Notes under the pieces: generated by a model
What the model was told of the DNA's origin: nothing
The model's database searches: none
What the model saw: only the letters and a program-made list of their open reading frames with translations
Origin: Actinoplanes nipponensis
GTDB lineage: Bacteria; Actinomycetota; Actinomycetes; Mycobacteriales; Micromonosporaceae
Direction of reading: 5' to 3'
NCBI RefSeq assembly: GCF_016862275.1
Contig: NZ_BOMQ01000016.1
Span: 1 to 64,000, forward strand
DNA length: 64,000 bases
Shown here: one piece after another, positions 8,023 to 15,623 of the stretch
Layout: the number at the start of each line of letters is the position of its first letter
Position numbering within the stretch: position 1 is the stretch's first letter
Made by a program: the position numbers and the translations under genes

Positions 8023-9210
8023 GTGCGCCGATACGGAATCTGGCTGACCGCCGCGACGGTGTCCCTGCTGGGCACCCAGGTGCTGGGCTTCGCGATGGCC
8101 TGGGTCGCGGCCGGGCGCGGCGGTGCGTTCGCCGGCCTGGTGCTGACCGCGATCAACCTCCCGCGGGCCGCGCTGCTGCTCGCCGGCGGGGCGGTGGCCG
8201 ACCGGCTCGGCGCCTGGCGGGTGATGGTCGTCGCCGACGCGCTGATGGCGGTTCTCATGCTCGGCCTCGCCGCCGCGGTCCTGCTCCGCGGTGAGCAGCC
8301 GTGGCTGCTGCTGGGCGCGGCCCTGGCCGTCGGCGTCGTGGACGCCTTCTACCTGCCCAGCTCCGGGGCCGTGCCCCGGTTGCTGGTGGGCGGCGCGGGC
8401 CTGGCCCGGGCGCTGTCGGCCCGGCAGCTCGCCGGGCAGCTGGTGGCGTCGGCCGGGCCGCCGCTGGGTGCGCTGGTGGTGGCCGCCGCCGGGATCGCCG
8501 CGGCGGCGCTCGGCAATGCGGCGACGTTCGCCCTGATGGCCGTGGTGCTGCTGGCTCTGCGGCGGGGTGGGACCGGCCCGCTGCCGGCCCCGGCGGTACG
8601 AGGCGAGGGCCTGTGGCGGCGGGTGGTCGACGGCGTGCGGCTGGCTGCCGGGGACGGGATCGTCCGGCCGGCGCTGGCGTTGACCGCGGCGGCGGCCGCC
8701 TTCTGGCTGCCGGTGACGGGGTTGCTGGTGCCGCTGCTGGCCCGCCAGCGGCAGTGGCCGGCGGCGGCGGGCGGCGCGATCGTGGGGGCCGTCGCGCTCG
8801 GCACGGCGGCCGTGGCGCTCACCGTGCTGGCGCGGGGTGCGTTCCGGCGGCCCGGCGCGGCCGCGCTGGCCGGCCTCGGGGTCGCCGCGGGCGCGACCGT
8901 CGCCCTCGCGGTGGCGCCCGGCGTGCCGGCGGCCGTCGCGGCCGCCCTGGTGGCCGGGGTGGGCAACGGGCTGTTCGCCGCGCACATCGCGCCGCTGGTG
9001 CTGGGCGCGGCGCCGGCCACCCACCTGGCCCGGATCCAGGCGGTGCTGGTGCTCGTGCAGAGCGTGCCGTTGCTGGTCACCAACAACGCGCTGGGCGGGC
9101 TGGCCGACGCGGGCTCGCCCGCGGTGGTGCTGATCGCCTGCGGGGTCGCGCTGGGCGCCGCGACGATCCTGACCGCCGTCCGCAGCGAGCTGCCGGCCGC
9201 CGCCGGGTAG
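8023..9210 (+). CDS. MFS transporter
   Basis: A 395-residue, strongly hydrophobic protein with about 12 membrane helices, the usual size for the major facilitator superfamily. The loop between helices 2 and 3 reads GGAVADRLGAWRVM, a form of the GxxxDRxGRR motif. It resembles drug-efflux MFS proteins of actinobacteria. The start is GTG at 8023. The oppositely oriented TetR gene ends 3 bp downstream of its stop, so the two are convergent. Substrate unknown; export of a toxic compound is the usual role. Confidence 0.88.
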   Translation: MRRYGIWLTAATVSLLGTQVLGFAMAWVAAGRGGAFAGLVLTAINLPRAALLLAGGAVADRLGAWRVMVVADALMAVLMLGLAAAVLLRGEQPWLLLGAALAVGVVDAFYLPSSGAVPRLLVGGAGLARALSARQLAGQLVASAGPPLGALVVAAAGIAAAALGNAATFALMAVVLLALRRGGTGPLPAPAVRGEGLWRRVVDGVRLAAGDGIVRPALALTAAAAAFWLPVTGLLVPLLARQRQWPAAAGGAIVGAVALGTAAVALTVLARGAFRRPGAAALAGLGVAAGATVALAVAPGVPAAVAAALVAGVGNGLFAAHIAPLVLGAAPATHLARIQAVLVLVQSVPLLVTNNALGGLADAGSPAVVLIACGVALGAATILTAVRSELPAAAG

Positions 9211-9213
9211 CTG

Positions 9214-9780
9214 CTAGGAGGCGCTGTGCCAGCGGGCGCCGATCTCGGCGGGGGTGGGGGCCGCGGCGGGGAGCGCGCTGGCGGCGGCCGCGGTGGCGCG
9301 CAGGCCGGCGAGGTGGATGTCGAGGTAGCGGCGGCGCAGGTCGCGGACCCGGCCCGGGTCGCCGAGCCGGATCGCGGCGAGCTGCTCGTAGATCATCGGC
9401 AGGTCCGTGCCGGTGACGTCGCCGCGGACCGCACCCGCCCGCTGGGCCCGCTCCAGGATGCCGTCCGCCAGCGTGCCGGCCCGGCGGGCCAGCTCGCGGT
9501 GCTCCGGGGTGGGGGTGAACCGCCCGGCCAGGTAGACGGTGAGCGAGTGCACGTCGGCCTCGACGATCCCGCGCAGGAACGCGACGAAGGCCTCCCACGG
9601 GTCCTCGCTCTCGGCGGCCGAGCCGGCGACCGCGACGAACTGCCGCAGCCCGTCCAGGCAGAGCGTCGCCAGCAGCGCTTCCTTGCTGGGGTAGCGGCGG
9701 TACAGGGCGCTGATGCCGACGCCGGCGGCCCGGGCGACCGCGCCGACGGGGGCGTCCGGGTCAATAACGGAACGGTTCAT
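9214..9780 (-). CDS. TetR family regulator, short N-terminus
   Basis: A 188-residue protein with a TetR-type HTH: VGAVARAAGVGISALYRRYP followed by SKEALL. The C-terminal part (SLTVYLAGRFTPTPEHRELA and onward) is the all-helical ligand and dimer domain. Unusually, the recognition helices begin only about 10 residues after the start, so helix 1 of the DNA-binding domain seems to be missing. The sequence encoding the extreme N-terminus is itself a perfect palindrome (9769-9788). The ATG at 9780 is preferred; an in-frame GTG at 9792 adds four residues. It is divergent from the gene at 9813, its likely target. Confidence 0.8.
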   Translation of the reverse strand: MNRSVIDPDAPVGAVARAAGVGISALYRRYPSKEALLATLCLDGLRQFVAVAGSAAESEDPWEAFVAFLRGIVEADVHSLTVYLAGRFTPTPEHRELARRAGTLADGILERAQRAGAVRGDVTGTDLPMIYEQLAAIRLGDPGRVRDLRRRYLDIHLAGLRATAAAASALPAAAPTPAEIGARWHSAS

Positions 9781-9788
9781 TCCGTTCC
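9769..9788. promoter_or_regulatory. Perfect palindrome over the tetR start
   Basis: GGAACGG-TTCATT-CCGTTCC: 7-bp arms with a 6-bp centre that contains the regulator's start codon (9778-9780, minus strand). It also lies 25 bp upstream of the divergent start at 9813. Position and symmetry fit an autoregulatory TetR operator. Confidence 0.65.
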
Positions 9789-9812
9789 GCACATGCCGAA
9801 CCGGGAGAGATC

Positions 9813-10406
9813 ATGACTGCGACCACCACCTGGACGATTCTGGACGGCGCCCACGCCGCGCTGCGGGCCACCGCCGCGGGGCTCACCACCGCCGACCTGG
9901 ATCGCCCGACGCCGTGCACCCGGTGGACCGTCGCCCAGGTGCTCCAGCACGCGGCGGGCGACCAGCTCGCCTACGCCGCCGCGATCACCGGCCGGGGCGG
10001 TCCCGCCGAGGATCCGTTCGCCCCCTCCGGCGTCCTGGCCGGCCGCCCGGCCGAACTGGTGGAGCCCGCCCTGGCCGCCTCGGCCGCCGCCTTCGCCACG
10101 GTCGGTGCCTCCGGCACGGCGCCGACCCCGCTGCCGCAGGGCACCCTGCCGGCCGCCACGGCCGCGGGCGCTGCCGCCCTCGACGCGGCCGTCCACGCCT
10201 GGGACATCGCGGTCGCGACCGGCCGGCCGGCGCCGCTCGACGACGACCTCGCCGCCCACCTGCTGCCCTCGGCCCGGGCGATCGTGGAGCCGCTGCGGCA
10301 GTACGGCGCCTACGCGCCCGCGCTCGAGCCGGATGGGCACGACGGCGCCGCTGCGGAGCTGCTGCGCTACCTCGGCCGCGACCCGCACTGGACCGCGGCG
10401 AGCTGA
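9813..10406 (+). CDS. TIGR03086-type DinB-like protein
   Basis: A 197-residue protein of the maleylpyruvate-isomerase-like/TIGR03086 branch of the DinB fold. Diagnostic segments are TPCTRWTVAQVLQHAAGDQL near 30-50 and DAAVHAWDIAVATGRP near 130, whose histidines normally help bind a metal. These proteins are thought to be mycothiol-linked or metal-dependent transferases, but most are uncharacterised. A GGGAGAG ribosome site lies 3 bases before the ATG. The divergent TetR gene and the palindrome at 9769 probably control it. Confidence 0.82.
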   Translation: MTATTTWTILDGAHAALRATAAGLTTADLDRPTPCTRWTVAQVLQHAAGDQLAYAAAITGRGGPAEDPFAPSGVLAGRPAELVEPALAASAAAFATVGASGTAPTPLPQGTLPAATAAGAAALDAAVHAWDIAVATGRPAPLDDDLAAHLLPSARAIVEPLRQYGAYAPALEPDGHDGAAAELLRYLGRDPHWTAAS

Positions 10407-10482
10407 CCACCGGGAACTCCCCGGCCGTTTCGTTCAGCTCGGCCCCTCCGCGCCCGATCCTTTCCGGCGAGGAGGCAATCAG

Positions 10483-12321
10483 ATGCGGTTGCGCAGCTGG
10501 ATCGCCGTGGTCGTCAGCGTGCTGCTGCTGATGGCCGTCGGCATCGTGGGCGTCGTGGTGAACCGGTCGGCGCTGCGCGCCGCAGACACCGTGCACCACT
10601 CTGACTCGCGGGCGCTCGCCGTCAACAACGCCACCCTCGCCGGACAGGTCATCCAGCTCTCCATCCGGGAACTCAAGGCGTTCGCGGACAGCCACCCGTT
10701 CGCCTTCGGCGCCGGCAACGCCGGTGACCGTCGGGCTCTGGACGGCTACGTCGCGAAGTCCGCCTCGTTCCCCTACGGCGCCGCCATCACCACGCTCGAC
10801 GGCACCGTGCTGAACGCCTCCAGCACCAACCCCCTGCCGCCGCCCACTGACGCCGGATACGGGCCCATGCGCGCCCTGCTGCTCGCCGGCAAGTTCGGCG
10901 CCTCCGCCGTCATGCAGGTGAAGGATGCCGACGGCACGCTCGTCTGGGTGCTGGCCTTCGCGGTGCCGATCAAGAGCAAGGGCGTCACCGCGGCGCTGCT
11001 GATCGGCTACAACAAGGTCGCCGACACGACACTGCAGGCCTACATCGCGCGGATCAAGTCCGCCGCGCACCTCACCGAGATCATCGACAGCACCGGGCGG
11101 ATCGGTTTCACCAGCGAGAACCAGCGGATCGGCCTGCGGGTCCACGAGCGGGTGATCGCCGCCGCGGCGAAGCTCACCGACGGGTCCGCGTTCGTCCGGT
11201 ACCGCTCCGGCGACACGCCGATGGTGGCCATCGTCGTCCGGAACGACTCGCTGCCCGGCGGCTGGACCTACGTCCGCACCCAGACACAGGCGTCGTTCGA
11301 CGGCGCCGTGCACAGCCGCAGCCAGACGATCAACCTGACGCTGCTGGCGATGCTCCTGATCGGCGCGGTCGGCATCTCCGCCCTGGGCTACCGCACCCAG
11401 GTCCAGCGGCGCCGCGCCGACGAACGGTTCCAGGCGCTGTTCCTGCACGCCCCGGACATGGTGGCGGTGCTCGACGCGGACGGCCGGGTCGCGTACTCCA
11501 GCCCCAGCGCGGCGTCCGTGCTGCACTTCGCGGCCGGCTCGCTGCGGGGTTCGAGCGTCTTCGAGCTGGTGCACCCCGACGACCGCCCGCGGATGCGCGA
11601 GGCCTTCGCCACGCTGCTCAGCGAGCGCGACGCGGTGCTGCGGTTGCAGACCCGGATCCTCAACCGGGCCGGCAAGGCCACCTGGTTCGAGTTCACCGCG
11701 TCCAACCAGATGCAGAACCCGGCGCTGACCGGCATCGTCATCAACGCCCGGGACATCTCCGAGAACCGCGCGTTCCAGGAGCGGCTGCACCACGAGGCCA
11801 CCCACGACGCGCTGACCGGGCTGCCGAACCGCCGCCGCATGCAGGACGCGCTGGGCACCTCGCTGCGCGACGAGCCGGTGGCCGTGCTCTTCGTCGACCT
11901 GGACGGGTTCAAGCCGGTCAACGACGCGCACGGGCACGAGGCCGGCGATGAGCTGCTGCGCCAGGTGGCCGAGCGGCTCAGCGCCTGCGTCCGCGCGGAC
12001 GACGTGCTGGCCCGCGTCGGTGGCGACGAGTTCGTGGTGCTGATGCCCGGGGTCACCGCGCAGGCCGACGCCGACGCGATGAGCAACCGGGTCCGCATCG
12101 CGGTGGAGCGCCCGTTCCAGGTGCTCGGCGCCGAGATCGTCATCGGGGCGAGCGTGGGCGTGCACCTGGCCACCCCCGCGGACGACCCGGACCAGGCCCT
12201 GCGCGCCGCCGACCACGCCATGTACGCGGTCAAGCACCTGGGCGGCGGCCGGCGCGCGAACGCGGTCGGCGTGCCGGAGCAGCGCGAACCGGCCCGCGTG
12301 GGCCGCCACCGGGCCGAATAA
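10483..12321 (+). CDS. Diguanylate cyclase with Cache and PAS sensors
   Basis: A 612-residue membrane protein. One TM lies at about 6-27, then an extracytoplasmic Cache-like region to about 280 (GYVAKSASFPYGAAITTLDG), a second TM at about 283-305, a PAS domain from about 312, and a GGDEF domain from about 440. The active-site motif GGDEF is intact near 513, and an RADD inhibitory site lies five residues before it, so it should make cyclic di-GMP and be product-inhibited. No EAL domain is present. The ATG at 10483 follows GAGGAGG by 7 bases. It probably couples an external signal to c-di-GMP level. Confidence 0.9.
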   Translation: MRLRSWIAVVVSVLLLMAVGIVGVVVNRSALRAADTVHHSDSRALAVNNATLAGQVIQLSIRELKAFADSHPFAFGAGNAGDRRALDGYVAKSASFPYGAAITTLDGTVLNASSTNPLPPPTDAGYGPMRALLLAGKFGASAVMQVKDADGTLVWVLAFAVPIKSKGVTAALLIGYNKVADTTLQAYIARIKSAAHLTEIIDSTGRIGFTSENQRIGLRVHERVIAAAAKLTDGSAFVRYRSGDTPMVAIVVRNDSLPGGWTYVRTQTQASFDGAVHSRSQTINLTLLAMLLIGAVGISALGYRTQVQRRRADERFQALFLHAPDMVAVLDADGRVAYSSPSAASVLHFAAGSLRGSSVFELVHPDDRPRMREAFATLLSERDAVLRLQTRILNRAGKATWFEFTASNQMQNPALTGIVINARDISENRAFQERLHHEATHDALTGLPNRRRMQDALGTSLRDEPVAVLFVDLDGFKPVNDAHGHEAGDELLRQVAERLSACVRADDVLARVGGDEFVVLMPGVTAQADADAMSNRVRIAVERPFQVLGAEIVIGASVGVHLATPADDPDQALRAADHAMYAVKHLGGGRRANAVGVPEQREPARVGRHRAE

Positions 12322-12338
12322 CCGGCCCCCAAGAGCAT

Positions 12339-12355
12339 CCTCCGGAGCCCGGAGG
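12339..12355 (+). terminator. Hairpin between GGDEF and polymerase-domain genes
   Basis: CCTCCGG-AGC-CCGGAGG, a perfect 7-bp stem 18 bp after the GGDEF stop and 18 bp before the next ATG. There is no T tract, as is common in high-GC genomes, so it may be a terminator or a leader structure of the following gene. Confidence 0.35.
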
Positions 12356-12372
12356 TCGACTAGGTTGGCTGC

Positions 12373-13329
12373 ATGGCCACCAAGGCGCCCGCGGTCGAGG
12401 TCGACGCCGGCGAGCACACCGTGCGGATCTCCAACCCCGGCCGGGTCTACTTCCCGGAGCTCGGGCTGACCAAGATCGACCTGGTCAACTACTACCTCAG
12501 CGTCGGTGACGGCATCGTCCGGGCGCTGCGCGAGCGGCCGTGCATGCTGCACCGCTTCCCGGACGGGCTGGCGGGGGAGAAGGTGCACCAGAAACGGGTG
12601 CCGAACGGCGCCCCGCCCTGGCTGCAGACCGTGCGCGTCACGTTCCCCCGCTACCACCGGCACGCCGACGAGCTGTGCGTGACCGGGCTCGGCGAGGTGA
12701 TCTGGGCGGTGCAGATGTCCACCGTCGAGTTCCACCCGTGGAACTCGCGGCGCGCGGACACCGAGAAGCCCGACGAGTGGCGCATCGACCTCGACCCGAT
12801 GCCCGAGTGCGGCTTCGACACCGTACGCCGGGTCGCCCACGTGGCCCACGAGGTCCTCGACGAGCTGGGCGTCACCGGCTACCCGAAGACCTCCGGCGGC
12901 CGGGGCCTGCACATCTACGTGCGGATCGCCCCGGAGCACGGCTTCGGCGACGTACGCCGGGCGGCGCTGGCCTTCGCCCGCGAGGTGGAGCGGCGCTCGC
13001 CGGAGGTGACCACCACGTGGTGGCGCAAGGACCGCGACCCGGAGAAGCTGTTCGTCGACTACAACCAGAACGCCCGCGACCACACCATCGCCAGCGCGTA
13101 CTCGGTGCGCGGCAACCAGCGCGGGACGGTCTCCACGCCGATCCGCTGGGACGAGATCGACAGCGTCGAGCCCGACGACTTCACCCTGCTGACCGTGCCG
13201 GCCCGCTTCGCCGAGCTCGGTGACCTGCACGCGGGCATCGACGACACGGCGTTCGACCTGGCCCCGCTGCTGCAGTGGGCCGAACGCGACGAGCGGGCCG
13301 GCCTGGAGGGTCCCGCCGACGCCGACTGA
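12373..13329 (+). CDS. LigD-type DNA polymerase domain protein
   Basis: A 318-residue stand-alone polymerase (primase-like) domain of the LigD family. The metal-binding pair is DLDP (two Asp, near 139-141), and SGGRGLHIYV and LFVDYNQN are the other conserved blocks. In NHEJ-associated LigD this domain fills gaps and adds ribonucleotides at broken ends. No ligase or Ku gene is in the window, so it may act in trans with another ligase or have a separate repair role. Actinobacteria commonly carry several such single-domain paralogs. Confidence 0.9.
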   Translation: MATKAPAVEVDAGEHTVRISNPGRVYFPELGLTKIDLVNYYLSVGDGIVRALRERPCMLHRFPDGLAGEKVHQKRVPNGAPPWLQTVRVTFPRYHRHADELCVTGLGEVIWAVQMSTVEFHPWNSRRADTEKPDEWRIDLDPMPECGFDTVRRVAHVAHEVLDELGVTGYPKTSGGRGLHIYVRIAPEHGFGDVRRAALAFAREVERRSPEVTTTWWRKDRDPEKLFVDYNQNARDHTIASAYSVRGNQRGTVSTPIRWDEIDSVEPDDFTLLTVPARFAELGDLHAGIDDTAFDLAPLLQWAERDERAGLEGPADAD

Positions 13330-13383
13330 ACCAGCCGAACGGATCCCGCCCGACCGGCCCCGAGCCGGGTAGATTGCCTGCTC

Positions 13384-13833
13384 ATGAGGTTTCGTGCCGA
13401 GTTGCGGGCAACGGGTGGGGCCACGACGGGGATCCCGGTCGACGACGAGGTGGTGGCCGCGCTCGGCGGTGGCGGCCGGCCCAAGGTGGTCGTGACGGTC
13501 AACGGCTTCGAGTGGCGCGGCTCGATCGCGAAGATGGGCGGCGCCTACTGGCTCGGCGTCAGCGCGGAGCGCCGGGCCGCCGCGGGGATCGCGGCCGGTG
13601 AGGTGCTGGACGTGGAGGTCGTGCTGGACACGGCCGCGCGTGAGGTGGAGGTGCCGGCCGACCTCGCGGCGGCGCTCGACGCCGAGCCGGCCGCGCGGGC
13701 CTGCTGGGACGGCCTGTCGTTCAGCAACCGGAGCTGGCACGTCCTGCAGGTCACCGGCGCGAAGACGGCGGAGACGCGGGCGCGGCGGATCGCCCGGTCG
13801 GTGGCCACGCTGGCCGAGGGCCGTGCGCGCTGA
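13384..13833 (+). CDS. YdeI/DUF1905 family protein
   Basis: A 149-residue protein with a DUF1905-type barrel at the N-terminus (ATTGIPVDDEVVAALGGGGR, then KMGGAYWLGVSAERR) and a YdeI-like C-terminal helix pair (DGLSFSNRSWHVLQVTGAKT, then RARRIARSVATL). The family (YdeI/OmpD-associated) is widespread and poorly understood. The second half reads like a dimerisation or ligand segment. It sits 54 bp after the polymerase-domain gene on the same strand. No catalytic residues are recognised. Confidence 0.8.
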   Translation: MRFRAELRATGGATTGIPVDDEVVAALGGGGRPKVVVTVNGFEWRGSIAKMGGAYWLGVSAERRAAAGIAAGEVLDVEVVLDTAAREVEVPADLAAALDAEPAARACWDGLSFSNRSWHVLQVTGAKTAETRARRIARSVATLAEGRAR

Positions 13834-13835
13834 GG

Positions 13836-14534
13836 CTACTGCCCGCCGATGCGGTTCAGGGTCGTGCCGACCAGCTTCTGCCAGTCGGCCGAGAACTGCG
13901 GGTTGGCGCTCGCGTCGGACTTGCCCAGGCGGTAGATCGCGTACTGGTCGACGAGCACCACGTTGCCCCGGGCGACGGCGGCCACGGCCACGTCGGCGGT
14001 CGCGGCGTGCTCCTTGTCGTACTGCTTGTTGCGGGTGGTGACGAAGCCGATCCAGCCGCCCTCCTCGAGCGGGGCCGTACGGGCGGTCTCGGTGTACGCC
14101 GGCTCCTCCCGGTCGCCGGTCTTCGCCGGCTGGGACACGCTCGGCGGGCACGCGTCCGCGACCGTACGCAGCGCGGCGAGCGCGGTCGCCGCCGACACGG
14201 TGTCCTCGTAGACCAGGCCGATCTGGGTGAGGCTCTGCACACCCTCCGTGCCCTCGTCCGACAGCGGCGCGGAGACCAGCTGCGGATTGCCCGGCACGGC
14301 GGCGGGGGCGGTGTCCGCGCCGCAGATGCTGACGAGCCGGCCGGGGGCCGCGGACTCCGCCGGCGTCTTCCAGGTCGGGCCCACGTCGGCCGCCTTGAGC
14401 AGGGCGTTGCGCACGGTGTCGACGCTGATGGTGGTGCCGTCGGGCTCGGGGGTGTCGTCCGACGAACACCCGGCGAAAGCGGCGACGGCACACGCGGCGA
14501 CGACGGCCCGGAGAACCCTACCGATCACAACCAT
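13836..14534 (-). CDS. Putative lipoprotein
   Basis: A 232-residue exported lipoprotein. The signal peptide ends in the lipobox FAGC at about 19-22, followed by SSDD and an acidic Pro-rich linker. The mature domain has cysteines in SICGADT and DACPPS, probably a disulfide, and no recognised fold. Family members in Mycobacterium and Micromonosporaceae of similar layout are annotated only as lipoproteins (LppX- or PknH-sensor-like in shape); I would not assign that. It is convergent with the YdeI gene, 2 bp between stops. Confidence 0.8.
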   Translation of the reverse strand: MVVIGRVLRAVVAACAVAAFAGCSSDDTPEPDGTTISVDTVRNALLKAADVGPTWKTPAESAAPGRLVSICGADTAPAAVPGNPQLVSAPLSDEGTEGVQSLTQIGLVYEDTVSAATALAALRTVADACPPSVSQPAKTGDREEPAYTETARTAPLEEGGWIGFVTTRNKQYDKEHAATADVAVAAVARGNVVLVDQYAIYRLGKSDASANPQFSADWQKLVGTTLNRIGGQ

Positions 14535-14580
14535 CCGGCCATGATGGCAGACGCCCGGCGGTCACCTGGGCGGGGTGAGC

Positions 14581-14610
14581 CGCCGCCCGCCCGGACGGGG
14601 GCGGGCGGCG
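14581..14610 (-). terminator. Strong GC hairpin after merR
   Basis: CGCCGCCCGCC (14581-14591) pairs perfectly with GGCGGGCGGCG (14600-14610) around an 8-base loop. It lies between the 3' end of the MerR gene (14717) and the start of the lipoprotein gene (14534) on the minus strand. No T tract follows; I read it as an actinobacterial I-shaped terminator. Confidence 0.5.
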
Positions 14611-14716
14611 AGGACGCGTCCCCCTCGGCCGCATCCGACGAGGCAGAGCCCGGGCGCGGCCGCGCTGATACCTCCGGAGCCCGGTGTCGGGCAGCCGACG
14701 CGGGCGGCCGTACGGC

Positions 14717-15589
14717 TCAGTGCGCGCGCAGCGCGGTGAGGAACCAGCCGAGCACCGGGGCGAGCGGCTCGGCGGCGGACCAGCCGTTGACCACCGAGAG
14801 CAGTTGCCGGTACCGCTCATGGCGGGGGTCGCGGGCCGCCTCGAGCTGGGCCGCCAGCCGTTCGCGGACCGGAAACCGGCCCAGCACGGCGGCGACCACC
14901 CGCCCGGCCCCGGCCGAGGCCGGGTCGATCCCCGCCGCCTCGGCCGGCCCGGCCTCGTGGAGGACCAGCGCGACCGGGTCCCGGCGCAGCGCGGTGGGGT
15001 CGCGGTCGGCGGCGTGCCGCTCGGCCAGCGAGCGCATGACCGCGCGGAACGCCGGATCCCGGGTCAGCCCGGCCAGCTCGATCCAGGCCTCGGCCTGGGC
15101 CGGCGTGGGATCGTCGGGCGGCTCCGGTGTCAGCGAGCGGGCGATGCCGGCGAAGCCGTCCAGGCCGCGGAAGACCGCGCCGAGGAAGTCGTCGATCAGG
15201 TCGCGGCGTTCCCGCGCCGAGAGCCGGGCCAGGTCGCGCAGGTGCCGCACCTCCGACGGGTCCGATCCGGACCGCGCCGCCGCCGACAGCACGGCCCGGC
15301 GCAGCCGCAGGGCCCGGATCTGGACGTCCAGCGCCTCCAGGTGGGTGCCGGCAACCTCCGCGAGGGTCACCTCACGATCGGCCACCCGGCGGATCGTGGC
15401 CAGATCGAGCCCCAGCTCGCGCAGCGTGCGGACCAGCTCCAGCCGGGCCACGGCGGCGGGCTCGTAGCGGCGGTACCCGCCCGGGCCGCGGCTGGCCGGC
15501 GGCACGATCCCGCGGTCGGCGTAGAACCGCACGGTCTTGACGGTCAGGCCGGTACGGCGGGCCAGTTCCCCGATCGAGAGCAGTTCCAT
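14717..15589 (-). CDS. MerR family transcriptional regulator
   Basis: A 290-residue MerR protein. The N-terminal HTH is textbook (SIGELARRTGLTVKTVRFYA, then GYRRYEPAAVARLELV). After the dimerisation helix there is a long, all-helical C-terminal domain of about 190 residues, larger than in metal-sensing MerR proteins and more like the TipA/BmrR-style ligand-binding group, though I cannot name the fold. No cysteine cluster suggests metal or redox sensing, so a small organic effector is likelier. A dyad lies just upstream (15605-15623). An in-frame GTG nine bases upstream is an alternative start. Confidence 0.85.
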   Translation of the reverse strand: MELLSIGELARRTGLTVKTVRFYADRGIVPPASRGPGGYRRYEPAAVARLELVRTLRELGLDLATIRRVADREVTLAEVAGTHLEALDVQIRALRLRRAVLSAAARSGSDPSEVRHLRDLARLSARERRDLIDDFLGAVFRGLDGFAGIARSLTPEPPDDPTPAQAEAWIELAGLTRDPAFRAVMRSLAERHAADRDPTALRRDPVALVLHEAGPAEAAGIDPASAGAGRVVAAVLGRFPVRERLAAQLEAARDPRHERYRQLLSVVNGWSAAEPLAPVLGWFLTALRAH

Positions 15590-15604
15590 GGGCACCACTG
15601 TGCG

Positions 15605-15623
15605 GTCTCCCCCGGCGGGAGAC
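15605..15623. promoter_or_regulatory. Probable MerR operator
   Basis: GTCTCCC-CCGGC-GGGAGAC, a perfect 7-bp inverted repeat beginning 16 bp upstream of the merR ATG. MerR proteins bind such dyads within an overlong promoter spacer. It also abuts the stop codon of the TPR-GGDEF gene (15624). Confidence 0.6.

Noticed and set aside
9985..14493. Very long minus-strand open frame opposite the DinB-like, GGDEF and polymerase-domain genes
   Set aside because: It is antisense to genes with clear domains, and its product is Arg/Pro/Gly low-complexity with no motif; long antisense frames are expected at this GC content.
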